64,000 bases of DNA, taken from positions 1,240,001-1,304,000 of the forward strand of contig NZ_FYEB01000001.1 of the NCBI RefSeq assembly GCF_900187445.1. The letters are read 5' to 3'. Position numbers and translations under genes: made by a program. The stretch comes from Pseudomonas sp. Irchel s3b2 (GTDB lineage: Bacteria; Pseudomonadota; Gammaproteobacteria; Pseudomonadales; Pseudomonadaceae). The notes beneath the pieces were generated by a model. It had not been told where the DNA came from and ran no database searches. It worked only from the letters and a program-made list of their open reading frames with translations. The first letter of the stretch is position 1; every line of letters starts with the position of its first letter. Shown in pieces: positions 38,413-47,653 of the stretch.

Positions 38413-39204
38413 CTATTTCGCCTCTGGCACCGCGATCCACTGACCCAGAATTTTCTGGTAATTCCCCGTCACCTTGGCCAAGTGCAGCCACTGGTCGACA
38501 TACAACTTCCAACTAATGTCATCACGCGGCAACAGATAAGCCTTCTCCCCATATTGCATGTATTGCGTCGGGTTCACCGCGCACAAACCGGGTTTGAGCT
38601 TCTGCTGATACAGCGCCTCTGAAGCATCGGTAATCATCACGTCAGCCTTCTTATCCAGCAGCTCCTGGAAGATGGTCACGTTGTCGTGCAGCCGCAATTG
38701 CGCCTTGGGCAGAAAGGCGTGGACGAAGGCTTCGTTGGTGCCGCCGGCTGGTTCGACCAGGCGAACCGAAGGTTGGTTGATTTGTTCAATGGTCTGGTAT
38801 TTCGCCAGATCTTCGCAGCGCACCAACGGGATTTTGCCGTCGACATCCAGTGTGGTGCTGAAGAAGGCTTTTTTCTGGCGTTCCAGTGTGACGGAGATGC
38901 CGCCGACGCCGATGTCGCATTTGCCCGCGAGCATGTCGGGCATCAGGGTTTTCCAGGTGGTCTGGACCCACTCAACCTTCACGCCCAGGCTGTCGGCCAG
39001 CGAGCGGGCCATGGCGATGTCGATCCCTGAGTATTCGCCGTCTTCAGCTTTGTAGGTATAGGGTTTGTAGTCGCCTGTCGTACAAACCCGCAGTTGGCCT
39101 TGTTGCAGGACGGAGTCCAGATGCGAAGGGTTTTCCTGTGCCTGAGCGCCGTTGGCTAGCGCGAGCAGGCCGCAGAGCATCATTGTGCTTTTTAGGTTTT
39201 TCAT
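38413..39204 (-). CDS. PheC-like periplasmic solute-binding protein / cyclohexadienyl dehydratase homologue
   Basis: A 263-residue exported protein of the amino-acid-binding SBP_bac_3 fold. The signal peptide ends NGAQAQE. It is notably close to P. aeruginosa cyclohexadienyl dehydratase as I remember it: VCTTGDYKPYTYK, GGISVTLERQKKAFFS, EPAGGTNEAF, NVTIFQELLDKKADVMITDASEALYQ and EKAYLLPRDD. The Glu of DASEALYQ aligns with the catalytic Glu in the enzyme. It could therefore be an arogenate/prephenate dehydratase in the periplasm or a binding protein for an ABC importer; no permease genes are adjacent. The start at MKNLKSTMM begins the signal peptide. Confidence 0.82.
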   Translation of the reverse strand: MKNLKSTMMLCGLLALANGAQAQENPSHLDSVLQQGQLRVCTTGDYKPYTYKAEDGEYSGIDIAMARSLADSLGVKVEWVQTTWKTLMPDMLAGKCDIGVGGISVTLERQKKAFFSTTLDVDGKIPLVRCEDLAKYQTIEQINQPSVRLVEPAGGTNEAFVHAFLPKAQLRLHDNVTIFQELLDKKADVMITDASEALYQQKLKPGLCAVNPTQYMQYGEKAYLLPRDDISWKLYVDQWLHLAKVTGNYQKILGQWIAVPEAK

Positions 39205-39338
39205 TGTTATCGGGCTTTTGTGATGGAGTGGGGGCAAGGCGGGATCAGTGTAGTGAAACCGCTTCTTGACTGTCATCCAATCACAGTGGAGAGGCCGCAG
39301 CGGACGCACGATGCCACGACATCCACCGATGGCCCGGC

Positions 39339-39608
39339 TCAATGACAGCAACAACTGGAGCCCCCGAACCCGGACGTTTTCCTGACACGCTCATCACTGT
39401 CTGCGGCTAGCAGACTTGCCGGATAACCAGCCTCCGTCAGCGCCGAGATCAACACCTTGCTTTGTACATCGCCCGTCACCTTGACCCGGCCATGGTCCAG
39501 ATCGACAGTCACCTCGCCAACCCCCGCCAGCGGTTGCAGCGCCGCGTTGACGTGTTTGACGCAACTGCCGCAGCTCATGCCCTCAACTTGCAGTTCAATA
39601 CTGTTCAT
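39339..39608 (-). CDS. copZ: CopZ-like copper chaperone
   Basis: An 89-residue heavy-metal-associated domain protein. The metal site is GMSCGSC near residue 14, in the usual beta-alpha-beta-beta-alpha-beta order (VEGMSCGSCVKHVNAAL, GEVTVDLDHGRVKVTGD, LISALTEAGYPA). An extra C-terminal tail ends GGSSCCCH, with three adjacent cysteines that could bind further copper. The ATG has AGAGG upstream. A MerR-type promoter lies about 50 bases before it. It follows the copper ATPase gene on the same strand, to which it would deliver Cu(I). Confidence 0.9.
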   Translation of the reverse strand: MNSIELQVEGMSCGSCVKHVNAALQPLAGVGEVTVDLDHGRVKVTGDVQSKVLISALTEAGYPASLLAADSDERVRKTSGFGGSSCCCH

Positions 39609-39653
39609 GGATAAAACCTCTTTGGTGGCGGCGCCCATCAGCGCTTGAAGTCA

Positions 39654-39684
39654 TCGTTGACCTTGTCACGATGGCAAGGTCAAG
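39654..39684 (-). promoter_or_regulatory. MerR/CueR-type promoter-operator of copZ
   Basis: TTGACCTTG and CAAGGTCAA form a perfect 9-bp inverted repeat with 9 bases between. On the minus strand the -35 TTGACC and a -10 AACGAT are 19 bases apart, the stretched spacing that MerR-family activators correct. The half-site resembles CueR operators. No merR-family gene is in the window. Confidence 0.75.
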
Positions 39685-39698
39685 CGCTTGTTTCGTGC

Positions 39699-41879
39699 TC
39701 AGTCAATCGAGGCCTGGCGCAGGCGCAAGGCGTTAAACACCACTGAGGCAGAGCTCACGCTCATGGCCAGTGCAGCCACCAACGGGGACAGCAGATGCCC
39801 GGTCAGCGGGTAGAACAATCCGGCGGCGAGGGGGATGCCCATGGCGTTGTAAGCCAGGGCAAAAGCCAGGTTCTGGTGCATGTTGCGTACGGTTGCCACT
39901 GACAGACTGCGGGCATGCAGAATGCCGAGCAGGTCGCCCTTGACCAGGGTGACTTGAGCGCTGTTCATGGCGACATCGGTGCCGGTGCCCATGGCGATAC
40001 CGACGTCGGCACGGGCGAGGGCCGGGGCGTCGTTGATGCCATCGCCGGCCATTGCCACACGGTGCCCGCGTTCCTGCAATCCGGCGGCCAAGCGCTCCTT
40101 GTCCTGAGGTTTGACCTCGCCGTGGACTTCTTCGATGCCCAGTTGGCGGGCGACGGCGCGGGCGGTGGTGAGGCCGTCTCCGGTCGCCATAATTACCTGT
40201 ACGCCATCGGCTTGCAGGCGTTCGACGGCGAGCCGGGTCGTGGGTTTGATCGGGTCGGCGACGGCGAGTAGCCCTGCGAGCACGCCATCCACGGCCAGGT
40301 ACATGATGCTGGTTCCGTCGCTGCGCAGCTGCTCAGCGTGGGGCTGCAGGGTTTCGATGGCGACGCCGGCTTCAGCCATCAGGGCGGTGTTGCCCAGTTG
40401 AACACGGTGCCCGTCGACTTGTCCGCGCACGCCAATCCCTGACGCCGATTCGAACGTCTGCGCTGTGCTCAACACCAGGCCGTTGGTGCGAGCGCGCTCG
40501 ACGATGGCATGGGCCAACGGGTGCTCGCTGCCCTGGTCGAGGCTGGCGGCCAGGCGAAGCACTTCGTCGGCACTGTAGCCCGGCGCAGGTTCGACGCTGT
40601 GGAACGCCGGGCGACCTTCGGTAAGGGTGCCGGTTTTGTCCACGATCAGGATGTCGACCTTGCGCAGGTTCTCGATCGCCGCCGCATCCCGGAAGAGCAC
40701 GCCGCTGCTGGCAGCCTTACCGGTGGCGACCATCACCGACATCGGTGTGGCCAGGCCGAGGGCGCACGGGCAGGCGATGATCAGCACGGCCACCGCATTG
40801 ATGAGGCCGAACACCCAGCTCGGTTGCGGCCCCCACAGCCCCCAGCCGACAAAGGTCAGAACGGCGATGACGATCACTGCCATGACGAAATAGCCGGCAA
40901 TCACGTCTGCCAGGCGTTGCATCGGTGCCTTGGAGCGTTGTGCCTGGACCACCATCTGCACAATTTGCGCGAGCACGGTCGATGAGCCCACTTTCTGCGC
41001 CTGCATCACCAGGCTGCCGTGGGTATTGAGCGTGGCGCCGATCAGCCCGTCGCCAGGGCGTTTCATCACGGGGACCGGCTCGCCTGTGAGCATGGACTCG
41101 TCCACCGCGCTTTCCCCCTGCAGCACCACACCGTCGACCGGGACCTTTTCACCGGGACGCACGCGCAAGGTGTCGCCGCTGTGCACATGGCTCAGGGCAA
41201 TGTCCGCTTCGCTGCCATCGGCGTTGATCCGGCGCGCGGTCTTGGGCGCCAGGCCGAGCAGCGATTTGATTGCGGCCGAGGTTTGCGAGCGCGCCTTGAG
41301 TTCGAGCATTTGTCCGAGCAGTGTCAAGGAGATGATCACCGCCGCCGCTTCGTAGTACACGCCAATCCGGCCATCCATCATGAAGGTGGCTGGAAACAGG
41401 CCGGGTGCCAGCGTGGCGGCAAGGCTGTAGAGGAAGGCTGCGGCGGTACCGAGGCCGATCAGCGTCCACATGTTGGGGCTGAGCTGGATGATCGAGCGCA
41501 CGCCGCGCACATAGAACGGCCAGCCGGCCCACAGCACGACAGGCGCGGCGAGCACCAATTCGACCCCGTTCTGTGTAGCGCCGTGAAACAGACTCAAGGC
41601 ATGACCACCCATGGCCAGCGCGGTGACGGCCAGAGTCAGTGGCAGGGTCCACCAGAAGCGCCGGGAAAAGTCCTCGAGCTCAGGATTGCTTGCTTCCTCC
41701 AGTTCGGGCAATACCGGTTCCAGGGTCATGCCGCACTTGGGGCATGTACCCGGGCCGCGTTGGCGGATTTCCGGGTGCATGGGGCAGGTGTACTCTTTTT
41801 CGGTCGCCGCCGACTCCGGTGCCTGCTGCGTCTGAGCAGGTGACTTGAGGTCATCCGGATGTCCGTTATGGCGATGCAT
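39699..41879 (-). CDS. Copper-exporting P1B-type ATPase
   Basis: A 726-residue P-type ATPase. Instead of an HMA domain it starts with a His-rich stretch and a heavy-metal-binding module [22 protein letters not shown], as in CopA/SilP-like ATPases of metal-resistance islands. TGEPVPV is the actuator loop, [11 protein letters not shown] near residue 369 the Cu(I) transport site, [10 protein letters not shown] near residue 414 carries the phosphorylated Asp, and [20 protein letters not shown] the hinge. It exports Cu(I) (possibly Ag(I)) from the cytoplasm. Its start lies 3 bases after the DUF2933 gene stop. Confidence 0.94.
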   Translation of the reverse strand: MHRHNGHPDDLKSPAQTQQAPESAATEKEYTCPMHPEIRQRGPGTCPKCGMTLEPVLPELEEASNPELEDFSRRFWWTLPLTLAVTALAMGGHALSLFHGATQNGVELVLAAPVVLWAGWPFYVRGVRSIIQLSPNMWTLIGLGTAAAFLYSLAATLAPGLFPATFMMDGRIGVYYEAAAVIISLTLLGQMLELKARSQTSAAIKSLLGLAPKTARRINADGSEADIALSHVHSGDTLRVRPGEKVPVDGVVLQGESAVDESMLTGEPVPVMKRPGDGLIGATLNTHGSLVMQAQKVGSSTVLAQIVQMVVQAQRSKAPMQRLADVIAGYFVMAVIVIAVLTFVGWGLWGPQPSWVFGLINAVAVLIIACPCALGLATPMSVMVATGKAASSGVLFRDAAAIENLRKVDILIVDKTGTLTEGRPAFHSVEPAPGYSADEVLRLAASLDQGSEHPLAHAIVERARTNGLVLSTAQTFESASGIGVRGQVDGHRVQLGNTALMAEAGVAIETLQPHAEQLRSDGTSIMYLAVDGVLAGLLAVADPIKPTTRLAVERLQADGVQVIMATGDGLTTARAVARQLGIEEVHGEVKPQDKERLAAGLQERGHRVAMAGDGINDAPALARADVGIAMGTGTDVAMNSAQVTLVKGDLLGILHARSLSVATVRNMHQNLAFALAYNAMGIPLAAGLFYPLTGHLLSPLVAALAMSVSSASVVFNALRLRQASID

Positions 41880-41882
41880 GGG

Positions 41883-42089
41883 TCAGTGCCTGCCACCGTG
41901 GTGATGGCCAAACAGGTGCATCAGCGGGCACAGCAATAGAATCAAGTAGGGCAGAATCGGAGAGATATGGCCGTAATGCTCGCGGGCCAGGTAAAACAGA
42001 CCGATCACTAGCAGCATGCCCAGTGCGATGCCGGGTTTGCTGCGCCAGAAGGAGGGGGCTGGAGGCGTCGAGGGCGGTGAGTGGTTCAT
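41883..42089 (-). CDS. DUF2933 small membrane protein
   Basis: A 68-residue protein with one or two membrane helices (IALGMLLVIGLFYLA; ILPYLILLLCPLMHLF) and a His-rich end HLFGHHHGGRH, the DUF2933 pattern. The family is often found in copper and silver resistance clusters; no function is proven. It overlaps no neighbour but sits 3 bases before the ATPase start, so the two are surely co-expressed. The C-terminal histidines suit metal binding on one side of the membrane. Confidence 0.85.
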   Translation of the reverse strand: MNHSPPSTPPAPSFWRSKPGIALGMLLVIGLFYLAREHYGHISPILPYLILLLCPLMHLFGHHHGGRH

Positions 42090-42172
42090 GTGGCGAGCTC
42101 CATTCTGACGAAAGTGTCCTGAGGTTTCGTCCTGCCAAACCGGCCAATGCGAACCTCAGCGACGAATGAGAT

Positions 42173-42589
42173 TTATTGGCCCATCGGCATCTTCATCATG
42201 CTGGATTGCTGATCCATCATTTTCATCATCATGTCCATCATCGCCGTGCCTTGGCCGTCCTTGCCGCCGGACATGCCTTTGCCCATCCCCATTCCCATGC
42301 CTGTGCAATGGTCGTGCATCATGCCCATGCTGTTTTTCATCGTGGTCATGGCTTCCTGCATCGCCGCCTGGCGCTCGGCCGGGGTTTTGGCGGCGATCAT
42401 TTTGTCGTGGGCCGCCTGCATTTTCTGCATCTGTTCGCTCATGGCCTTGTCTTGCATGGGCGTGGATTGGGTGGCGTCGCTCATAGGGGCGGCAGGCGCT
42501 GTTTCGGGGTGATGTTCGTCGGTGGCCAGCACTGGCAATGGGCTGCTGATGAGCAGTGCGGCTATGAGCGATTTGACGTAGCTGTGCAT
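42173..42589 (-). CDS. Met/His-rich exported putative copper-binding protein
   Basis: A 138-residue exported protein. The signal peptide ends near LPVLATDEHH. The mature part is helical and extraordinarily rich in methionine, especially the last 60 residues (NSMGMMHDHCTGMGMGMGKG, MMDMMMKMMDQQ). Such Met clusters bind Cu(I) in the periplasm. I recognise no named family. Start is the ATG at MHSYVK with GGAG upstream; the GTG four codons earlier is part of that site. A predicted Anr-controlled promoter lies about 100 bases upstream, and DUF2933 and the ATPase follow on the same strand. Confidence 0.8.
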   Translation of the reverse strand: MHSYVKSLIAALLISSPLPVLATDEHHPETAPAAPMSDATQSTPMQDKAMSEQMQKMQAAHDKMIAAKTPAERQAAMQEAMTTMKNSMGMMHDHCTGMGMGMGKGMSGGKDGQGTAMMDMMMKMMDQQSSMMKMPMGQ

Positions 42590-42678
42590 GACAATCTCCA
42601 CAATATCAGGGGGATCGGCAGCGCTAGGCAGCTGCGGATCAGAGCATGTCGTGTTCCCGATAGAAGGGAATAATCCCG

Positions 42679-42719
42679 AACTTACGCTACGACCTGAGGG
42701 CGTTGTTGATCCACATCAA
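42679..42719 (-). promoter_or_regulatory. Anr/Fnr box with class II promoter geometry
   Basis: TTGAT-CCAC-ATCAA (42706-42719) is a perfect Fnr/Anr palindrome. On the minus strand TAAGTT (42684-42679) lies where a -10 should be, so the box centre is near -41 from the implied start. It would drive the Met-rich gene and what follows. Confidence 0.7.
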
Positions 42720-42734
42720 ATAATGTCTCCAGGC

Positions 42735-43664
42735 TTATTGCGCTGCCATTTCCATTTCCGGACTCAACGTTCCCAGCCACGCCACCAGTCCCACAATCAA
42801 CACCGCCGCTGCCAACTCCACCACCACACTGCGCCGCAGCGCATTGGCGGCGACCGTGTATTGCCCGTTCTGCAGCGACCGCTCCAAAAACGGCCCAAGG
42901 TGAAACCGGTTCAACGCGGCAAGCACGAGCATCCCGGCAAACAGCACCACTTTGATGAACAGCAAAACCCCATAAGTAGTGAGAAAAACTTCATCCAGCT
43001 TCGGCCCGACGATGAACAGATAATTCACAACCCCCGTCACCGTGATGACCACCACGATGACCGCGCCAATCACCTCAAATCGATTGACCGCGCGTGCCAG
43101 CAACCTGATGTGGGCTTCAGTTTGCAGAGCGTTGGTTTTCGCCATCAGGGCAAACGCCACCAATGCACCCAACCATGCCCCCGCCACCAGCAGGTGCAGA
43201 ATGTCTACCGCGAAATGCCAATCACGACGACTGCCTTCATCCATCGCGCCATGCCCGTTCCAGGCCAGGCTGGAGAGGGCGATACCGCCGGCAAAAGCCG
43301 CGACCCACAAGCTGAAGCCAGGCGCACGGAGCATCACCGCTAAACCAGCGACCACCAGCGCAACGGTGCGAGCCATGCAGGCCAATCCCACGTCCGTTTC
43401 AAGCATCATCATCTCGATGTGCGGACGCAACTCGGCGAAGTCCGATTCCCCGCTCATGGCACTCGCCATCATCAGCATGCTGGCAACGGATAACACCACA
43501 CCCAGCACTGCCGTCCCCGCCAACATCGACCGGAACGGCAACACTGCGCCCGACATCCGTTCTTGCCCTTTAAGGCTGTACAGCCCAAAAAGCGCCAACC
43601 CAAACAACAGCATCAGATCCATATACAACGCAAAGCGCAGGGCAATGCTGATTGAGTCGCTCAT
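42735..43664 (-). CDS. copD: Copper resistance protein CopD
   Basis: A 309-residue inner-membrane protein with about eight membrane helices (ALYMDLMLLFGLALFGLYSL at the start). The conserved His-containing helices LAWNGHGAMDEG and FAVDILHLLVAGAWLGALVA are typical of CopD. CopD works with periplasmic CopC in copper uptake or handling. The start is 3 bases after the copC stop, and CopB and CopA genes precede, giving the classical copABCD order. Confidence 0.9.
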   Translation of the reverse strand: MSDSISIALRFALYMDLMLLFGLALFGLYSLKGQERMSGAVLPFRSMLAGTAVLGVVLSVASMLMMASAMSGESDFAELRPHIEMMMLETDVGLACMARTVALVVAGLAVMLRAPGFSLWVAAFAGGIALSSLAWNGHGAMDEGSRRDWHFAVDILHLLVAGAWLGALVAFALMAKTNALQTEAHIRLLARAVNRFEVIGAVIVVVITVTGVVNYLFIVGPKLDEVFLTTYGVLLFIKVVLFAGMLVLAALNRFHLGPFLERSLQNGQYTVAANALRRSVVVELAAAVLIVGLVAWLGTLSPEMEMAAQ

Positions 43665-43667
43665 CCA

Positions 43668-44051
43668 TCACTTCACTTTGAACGTAACGTTGCCGGTGAT
43701 CGGGTGAGTGTCCGAAGACACGGCGCGCCATTCGACTTTGTAGCTGCCGGTGGGCAGTGGCGAGAGCGGGGTGATGACCATGGTTTTCGGGTCGCTGCCG
43801 CCGGAGACTTTGGCCTTCATCGGCATGGGCGAGTGGGCCATGCCGGGCATGGCCGTCATGACCAGTTTGGCGCCGGAGAATTGGGTCACGAGGTTTTCGG
43901 AGAAGCGCAGTTCGATAGTGCTCGGTGCTGCGCCTTCCGCGCCTTCAGCCGGGGTAGAGGAGAGCAGTTTCGGATGGGCTTGAGCCAGTGCGCTCATGAG
44001 CAGCCCGGTGGAAAGTGCGATGGCAATAGCGGTGGTTTTGATTGTGCGCAT
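43668..44051 (-). CDS. copC: Periplasmic copper-binding protein CopC
   Basis: A 127-residue periplasmic protein. After signal cleavage at AQA the mature chain starts with HPKLLSSTPAEG, the N-terminal His that ligates Cu(II). The Met-rich Cu(I) loop is MPGMAHSPMPMKAKV, and the closing VSSDTHPITGNVTFKV is the second Cu(II) histidine region. It should pass copper to CopD, encoded next. All classical ligands are present. Confidence 0.93.
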   Translation of the reverse strand: MRTIKTTAIAIALSTGLLMSALAQAHPKLLSSTPAEGAEGAAPSTIELRFSENLVTQFSGAKLVMTAMPGMAHSPMPMKAKVSGGSDPKTMVITPLSPLPTGSYKVEWRAVSSDTHPITGNVTFKVK

Positions 44052-44106
44052 GCAAGGCCTCTTACCGCTTTAAGCGGTTGATTTTTAGGTTTTTGAGTTA
44101 ATACAT

Positions 44107-45021
44107 TTAGAACCACAATCGAACGCCGACGACGAGGCGGGCTTCGCTGCGGTCCTCGCCTTCGTCCTTGGCGTAATCGGCGGTTTTGCCATAGGTGCGG
44201 TTCCAGGTCACGCCGATATAGGGCGCGAATTCCCGGCGGATTTCATAACGCAATCGCAGGCCGGCTTCGGTGTTGGACAGCCCGGAGCCGATGCCCCGTT
44301 GCGGGTCGTTTTTGCCGTAGACGTTGAGCTCGGCGGTCGGCTGCAAAATCAGCCGGTTGGTGAGCAGGATGTCGTAGTCGCCTTCCAGCCGTGCGGCGGT
44401 CTGGCCACCTTCGCCGATGAAGGCCGTGGCTTCGGCTTCGAAGTTGTACAGCGCCATGCCTTGCACGCCGAACGCGGCCCAGGTTTGCGGATCGCCGGGT
44501 TTGAAATCCTGACGCACGCCGGTCACCACGTCCCACCAGGGGGAGATGGCGTGACCCCAGAGGGCCTGGACTTCCGCATCTTCGGTTTTGCCATTGACAC
44601 GTTCGCCTTCGGAGCGCAGCCACAGGCGATCGATGTCGCCGCCAATCCAGCCGGACAGATCCCACGCCAATGCGCTGCCGTCGTCGGCGTCCTGCCATTC
44701 GAGTTTGTCGGCGAGGAAATAATAGTTGAGTGCGGTGTCATGTACGGCGTGGCCGGCAGGGCTGGCGTACACGGCGGCGCGGTCGGCATCGGTCAGTGCC
44801 GGGATCGGCGTGCGGCTTTGGGTCGGCGCGGCGGGCTGCATCTGGCCGTCGTCCATGCTCTGCATTTGACTGTGGTCCATGCTCTGCATTTGGCTGTGAT
44901 CCATGCCCGGCATCTGGCTATGGTCCATGCCCTGCATGTCATCGGTAGCGGCCATGGCTGAAGAAGCCGTGAGGCCAGCGAGCGCCAAAGCGAGGCGGGT
45001 AGAGCGAATCAGTCTGGTCAT
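44107..45021 (-). CDS. copB: Outer-membrane copper resistance protein CopB
   Basis: A 304-residue outer-membrane protein. A signal peptide (ending SSAMAATDD) is followed by a repeat region of MDHSQM-type units (four copies with small changes) that binds copper, and a C-terminal beta-barrel ending in [11 protein letters not shown] with the terminal Phe of outer-membrane proteins. The barrel has the CopB family segments [11 protein letters not shown] and [13 protein letters not shown]. Start at [10 protein letters not shown] follows the copA stop by 10 bases. Confidence 0.92.
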   Translation of the reverse strand: MTRLIRSTRLALALAGLTASSAMAATDDMQGMDHSQMPGMDHSQMQSMDHSQMQSMDDGQMQPAAPTQSRTPIPALTDADRAAVYASPAGHAVHDTALNYYFLADKLEWQDADDGSALAWDLSGWIGGDIDRLWLRSEGERVNGKTEDAEVQALWGHAISPWWDVVTGVRQDFKPGDPQTWAAFGVQGMALYNFEAEATAFIGEGGQTAARLEGDYDILLTNRLILQPTAELNVYGKNDPQRGIGSGLSNTEAGLRLRYEIRREFAPYIGVTWNRTYGKTADYAKDEGEDRSEARLVVGVRLWF

Positions 45022-45031
45022 GGGTAGCGCC

Positions 45032-46723
45032 TCATTCTTCCACGCGAACTTCACGGAACATGCCCATTTCCATGTGGTACAGGAGATGGCAGTGATAGGC
45101 CCAGCGGCCGAGCGCATCGGCGGTGACCCGATAGCTGCGCCTTGATCCCGGTGGCATGTCGATGGTGTGTTTGCGCACCATGAACTGGCCGTTCTCGTCT
45201 TCGAGGTCGCTCCACATACCATGTAAATGAATGGGGTGAGTCATCATCGTATCGTTGACCAGGACGATGCGGATTCGCTCGCCGTACTTGAAGCGCAGCG
45301 GTTCGGCGTCGGAGAATTTCACGCCGTCGAACGACCAGGCGAACTTCTCCATGTGGCCGGTCAGATGCAGCTCGATGGTGCGGCCGGGTTCGCGGCCATC
45401 CGGGTCTTCGAAGGTGCTGCGCAGGTCGGAGTAGGTCAGCACGCGGCGGCCGTTGTCGCGCAGGCCAAGGCCCGGGTCGTCGAGTTTCGGCGAGGTGCTC
45501 ATGGCTTGCATGTCCACCAGCGGGTTGTCTTTTTCCGTGTCGGGATGGGATTGCATGCCAGCCATGCCGCTGTGATCCATCCCCGCCATGTCACCGTGAT
45601 CCATCCCGCCCATGCCCATGTCATCCATGGTCACCAGCGGTCGTGGATCCAGCGGTGGCACCGGCGCCGACAACCCGGCCTTCGCCGCAAGCGTGCCTCG
45701 CGCATAACCGGTTCGATCCATCGATTGCGCGAACAGGGTGTAGGCGTCCTGGGTCGGCTCGACGATCACATCGAAGGTCTCTGCCACCGCGATGCGGAAT
45801 TCATCGACGCTCACCGGTTTGACGTATTGACCATCTGCCGCGACCACGGTCATTTTCAGGCCGGGGATGCGCACGTCGAAGTACGTCATCGACGAGCCGT
45901 TGATGAAACGCAGTCGCAGCTTTTCGCCGGGGCGGAATACGCCGGTCCAGTTCATGTTCGGCGCCTGGCCGTTCATCAAGTAGGTATAAGTGGCACCGCT
46001 GACGTCAGCCAGATCGGTGGGGTTCATGTTCATCTCGGCCCACATCTTGCGATCGGCAACCGTCGAGCCCCAGCCTTTCTCGCTGACATCGTGGATGAAA
46101 TCGCCCACGGTGCGCTTGTGGTAGTTGTAGTAGTCCGATTGTTTCTTGAGTTTGCTCATCAGGCCGACGGCATCTTCGTCGGTCCAGTCGGTCAGCATCA
46201 CCACGTAATCGCGGTCGTACTGGAACGGCTCTGGCTCCCTGGCGTCGATCACCAATGGTCCGTAAACCCCGGACTGTTCCTGAAAGCCCGAATGGCTGTG
46301 GTACCAGTAAGTGCCGTTCTGCCGGACCTTGAACTGGTAGACGTACATCCCATCCGGTTCGATGCCGTGAAAGCTCAGGCCCGGTACGCCGTCCATGTTG
46401 GCCGGCAGCAAGATGCCGTGCCAGTGAATCGAGGTGGTGTCCTTGAGTTTGTTCTTCACCCGCAACGTGACGGTGTCGCCTTCACGCCAGCGCAGCAGAG
46501 GGCCGGGAATGCCGCCGTTGATGGTCATCGCGGTGAGAGGGTTGCCAGTGATGTTGACCGGAGTTTCGCCGATGAACAGGTCGAACTCGGTACCGGCCAT
46601 CACGTTTGGTTCGCCAGGGTTGGTGACCGCCCAGACCGGCGTGCGCCACAGCCCGAGGCCAGCGAGGACTCCGCCAGCGGCGAGGCCCTTCACGAAGGTG
46701 CGTCTTGAGGTGTTGGAATGCAT
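45032..46723 (-). CDS. copA: Periplasmic multicopper oxidase CopA
   Basis: A 563-residue multicopper oxidase exported by Tat: [20 protein letters not shown] is a twin-arginine signal. Copper ligands are clear in [29 protein letters not shown] and [15 protein letters not shown] Met/His insertion near residue 375 ([19 protein letters not shown]) is typical of the Pseudomonas resistance type. It oxidises Cu(I) and sequesters copper. I chose the ATG at [10 protein letters not shown]; a TTG seven codons upstream is the alternative. It is the first gene of copABCD, with a CopR-type box 116 bases upstream. Confidence 0.94.
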   Translation of the reverse strand: MHSNTSRRTFVKGLAAGGVLAGLGLWRTPVWAVTNPGEPNVMAGTEFDLFIGETPVNITGNPLTAMTINGGIPGPLLRWREGDTVTLRVKNKLKDTTSIHWHGILLPANMDGVPGLSFHGIEPDGMYVYQFKVRQNGTYWYHSHSGFQEQSGVYGPLVIDAREPEPFQYDRDYVVMLTDWTDEDAVGLMSKLKKQSDYYNYHKRTVGDFIHDVSEKGWGSTVADRKMWAEMNMNPTDLADVSGATYTYLMNGQAPNMNWTGVFRPGEKLRLRFINGSSMTYFDVRIPGLKMTVVAADGQYVKPVSVDEFRIAVAETFDVIVEPTQDAYTLFAQSMDRTGYARGTLAAKAGLSAPVPPLDPRPLVTMDDMGMGGMDHGDMAGMDHSGMAGMQSHPDTEKDNPLVDMQAMSTSPKLDDPGLGLRDNGRRVLTYSDLRSTFEDPDGREPGRTIELHLTGHMEKFAWSFDGVKFSDAEPLRFKYGERIRIVLVNDTMMTHPIHLHGMWSDLEDENGQFMVRKHTIDMPPGSRRSYRVTADALGRWAYHCHLLYHMEMGMFREVRVEE

Positions 46724-46838
46724 GCCGTTTTTCCCGTCCGTCAATCTGGTGAAGCCCTCAGGTCCATCCTGAGCGGAGGAAGAGAACTTCTATAAGAGGA
46801 GGATAGTGGGCGGCGCCTTTCAGCAGACTGAGGCGAAG

Positions 46839-46854
46839 ATTACATTTCTGACAG
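46839..46854. promoter_or_regulatory. CopR-type box before copA
   Basis: Read on the minus strand, CTGTCAGAAATGTAAT shares the pattern TG(A/T)CA-N3-TGTAAT with the box at 29036-29049. Position and orientation fit control of copABCD. Confidence 0.65.
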
Positions 46855-46867
46855 TTTCACTCCGTGT

Positions 46868-47572
46868 TCAATGATTTCCAGTCGGCCTGGCCGAGTCCGC
46901 CACGGTGGCATTACCGCAATTGATATACGAAGAAGACTTCAACCAGCGCTGATCCGGATAGTAAGAAAACAACAGCTGCCCATCTTTCATCGAGTCGATC
47001 AGCTGATGTGCAATCGCAGGCCTCACCGCCGGGCAACCCAGGCTTCTGCCGATTCGGCCATTCGCCCGCGCCAGGTCGGGGCTGACATACGGCGCGCCAT
47101 GAATCACGATCGCCCGTTCGAAAGCGTTGTCGTTGAAACCCGGTTCCAGACCTTCCATGCGCAACGAATAGCCGTTCTGCCCGACATAACTGGACTGGGT
47201 TCGGTACAAACCCAGGCTGGTGGCGTAACTGGCATTGCGGTTGGAGAACTGACGGGCCATGTTTTCGCCGCTGTTGCGACCGTGGGCGACCAGTTCGTGG
47301 AACAACAATTTGCGTTGTTTAAGGTCAAACACCCAAAGACGTTGCGCGGTCGAGGGCAGGGAATAATCGATGACTGCTAGTCTTTGAGCCGGGGCTGTGC
47401 TTCGAGCCCGGCTACATTGGGAGGCGCGTACGGCCAAGGCAATCACCTTGGCGTTGGCATTCGGGGCCGCTTTGATCAGCGCGGCTTCAAGCGAATCGGC
47501 GTAGGCTGCTGGTAAGGTAAAAGCGGTCAGCAACAGGGCCGTGATTAAAAAGCCGCAGCGGTCTAGGGCCAT
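46868..47572 (-). CDS. L,D-transpeptidase catalytic-domain protein (YkuD_2 type)
   Basis: A 234-residue exported protein (signal peptide ends AAYADS) of the murein L,D-transpeptidase catalytic-domain family. The active site is HGAPYVSPDLARANGRIGRS then LGCPAV, with catalytic Cys180 and the upstream His. Such enzymes form or exchange meso-DAP cross-links or anchor lipoproteins; the exact reaction is not known for this branch. It stands alone, divergent from a second L,D-transpeptidase gene 80 bases away. Confidence 0.87.
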   Translation of the reverse strand: MALDRCGFLITALLLTAFTLPAAYADSLEAALIKAAPNANAKVIALAVRASQCSRARSTAPAQRLAVIDYSLPSTAQRLWVFDLKQRKLLFHELVAHGRNSGENMARQFSNRNASYATSLGLYRTQSSYVGQNGYSLRMEGLEPGFNDNAFERAIVIHGAPYVSPDLARANGRIGRSLGCPAVRPAIAHQLIDSMKDGQLLFSYYPDQRWLKSSSYINCGNATVADSARPTGNH

Positions 47573-47653
47573 ATGCAAGTCTCATCTGATAATTTCGAGT
47601 CTAGCAGCGCGCACGACGCTAGCCGGTTGAAAACGGGAGATTAAGGATTATCC

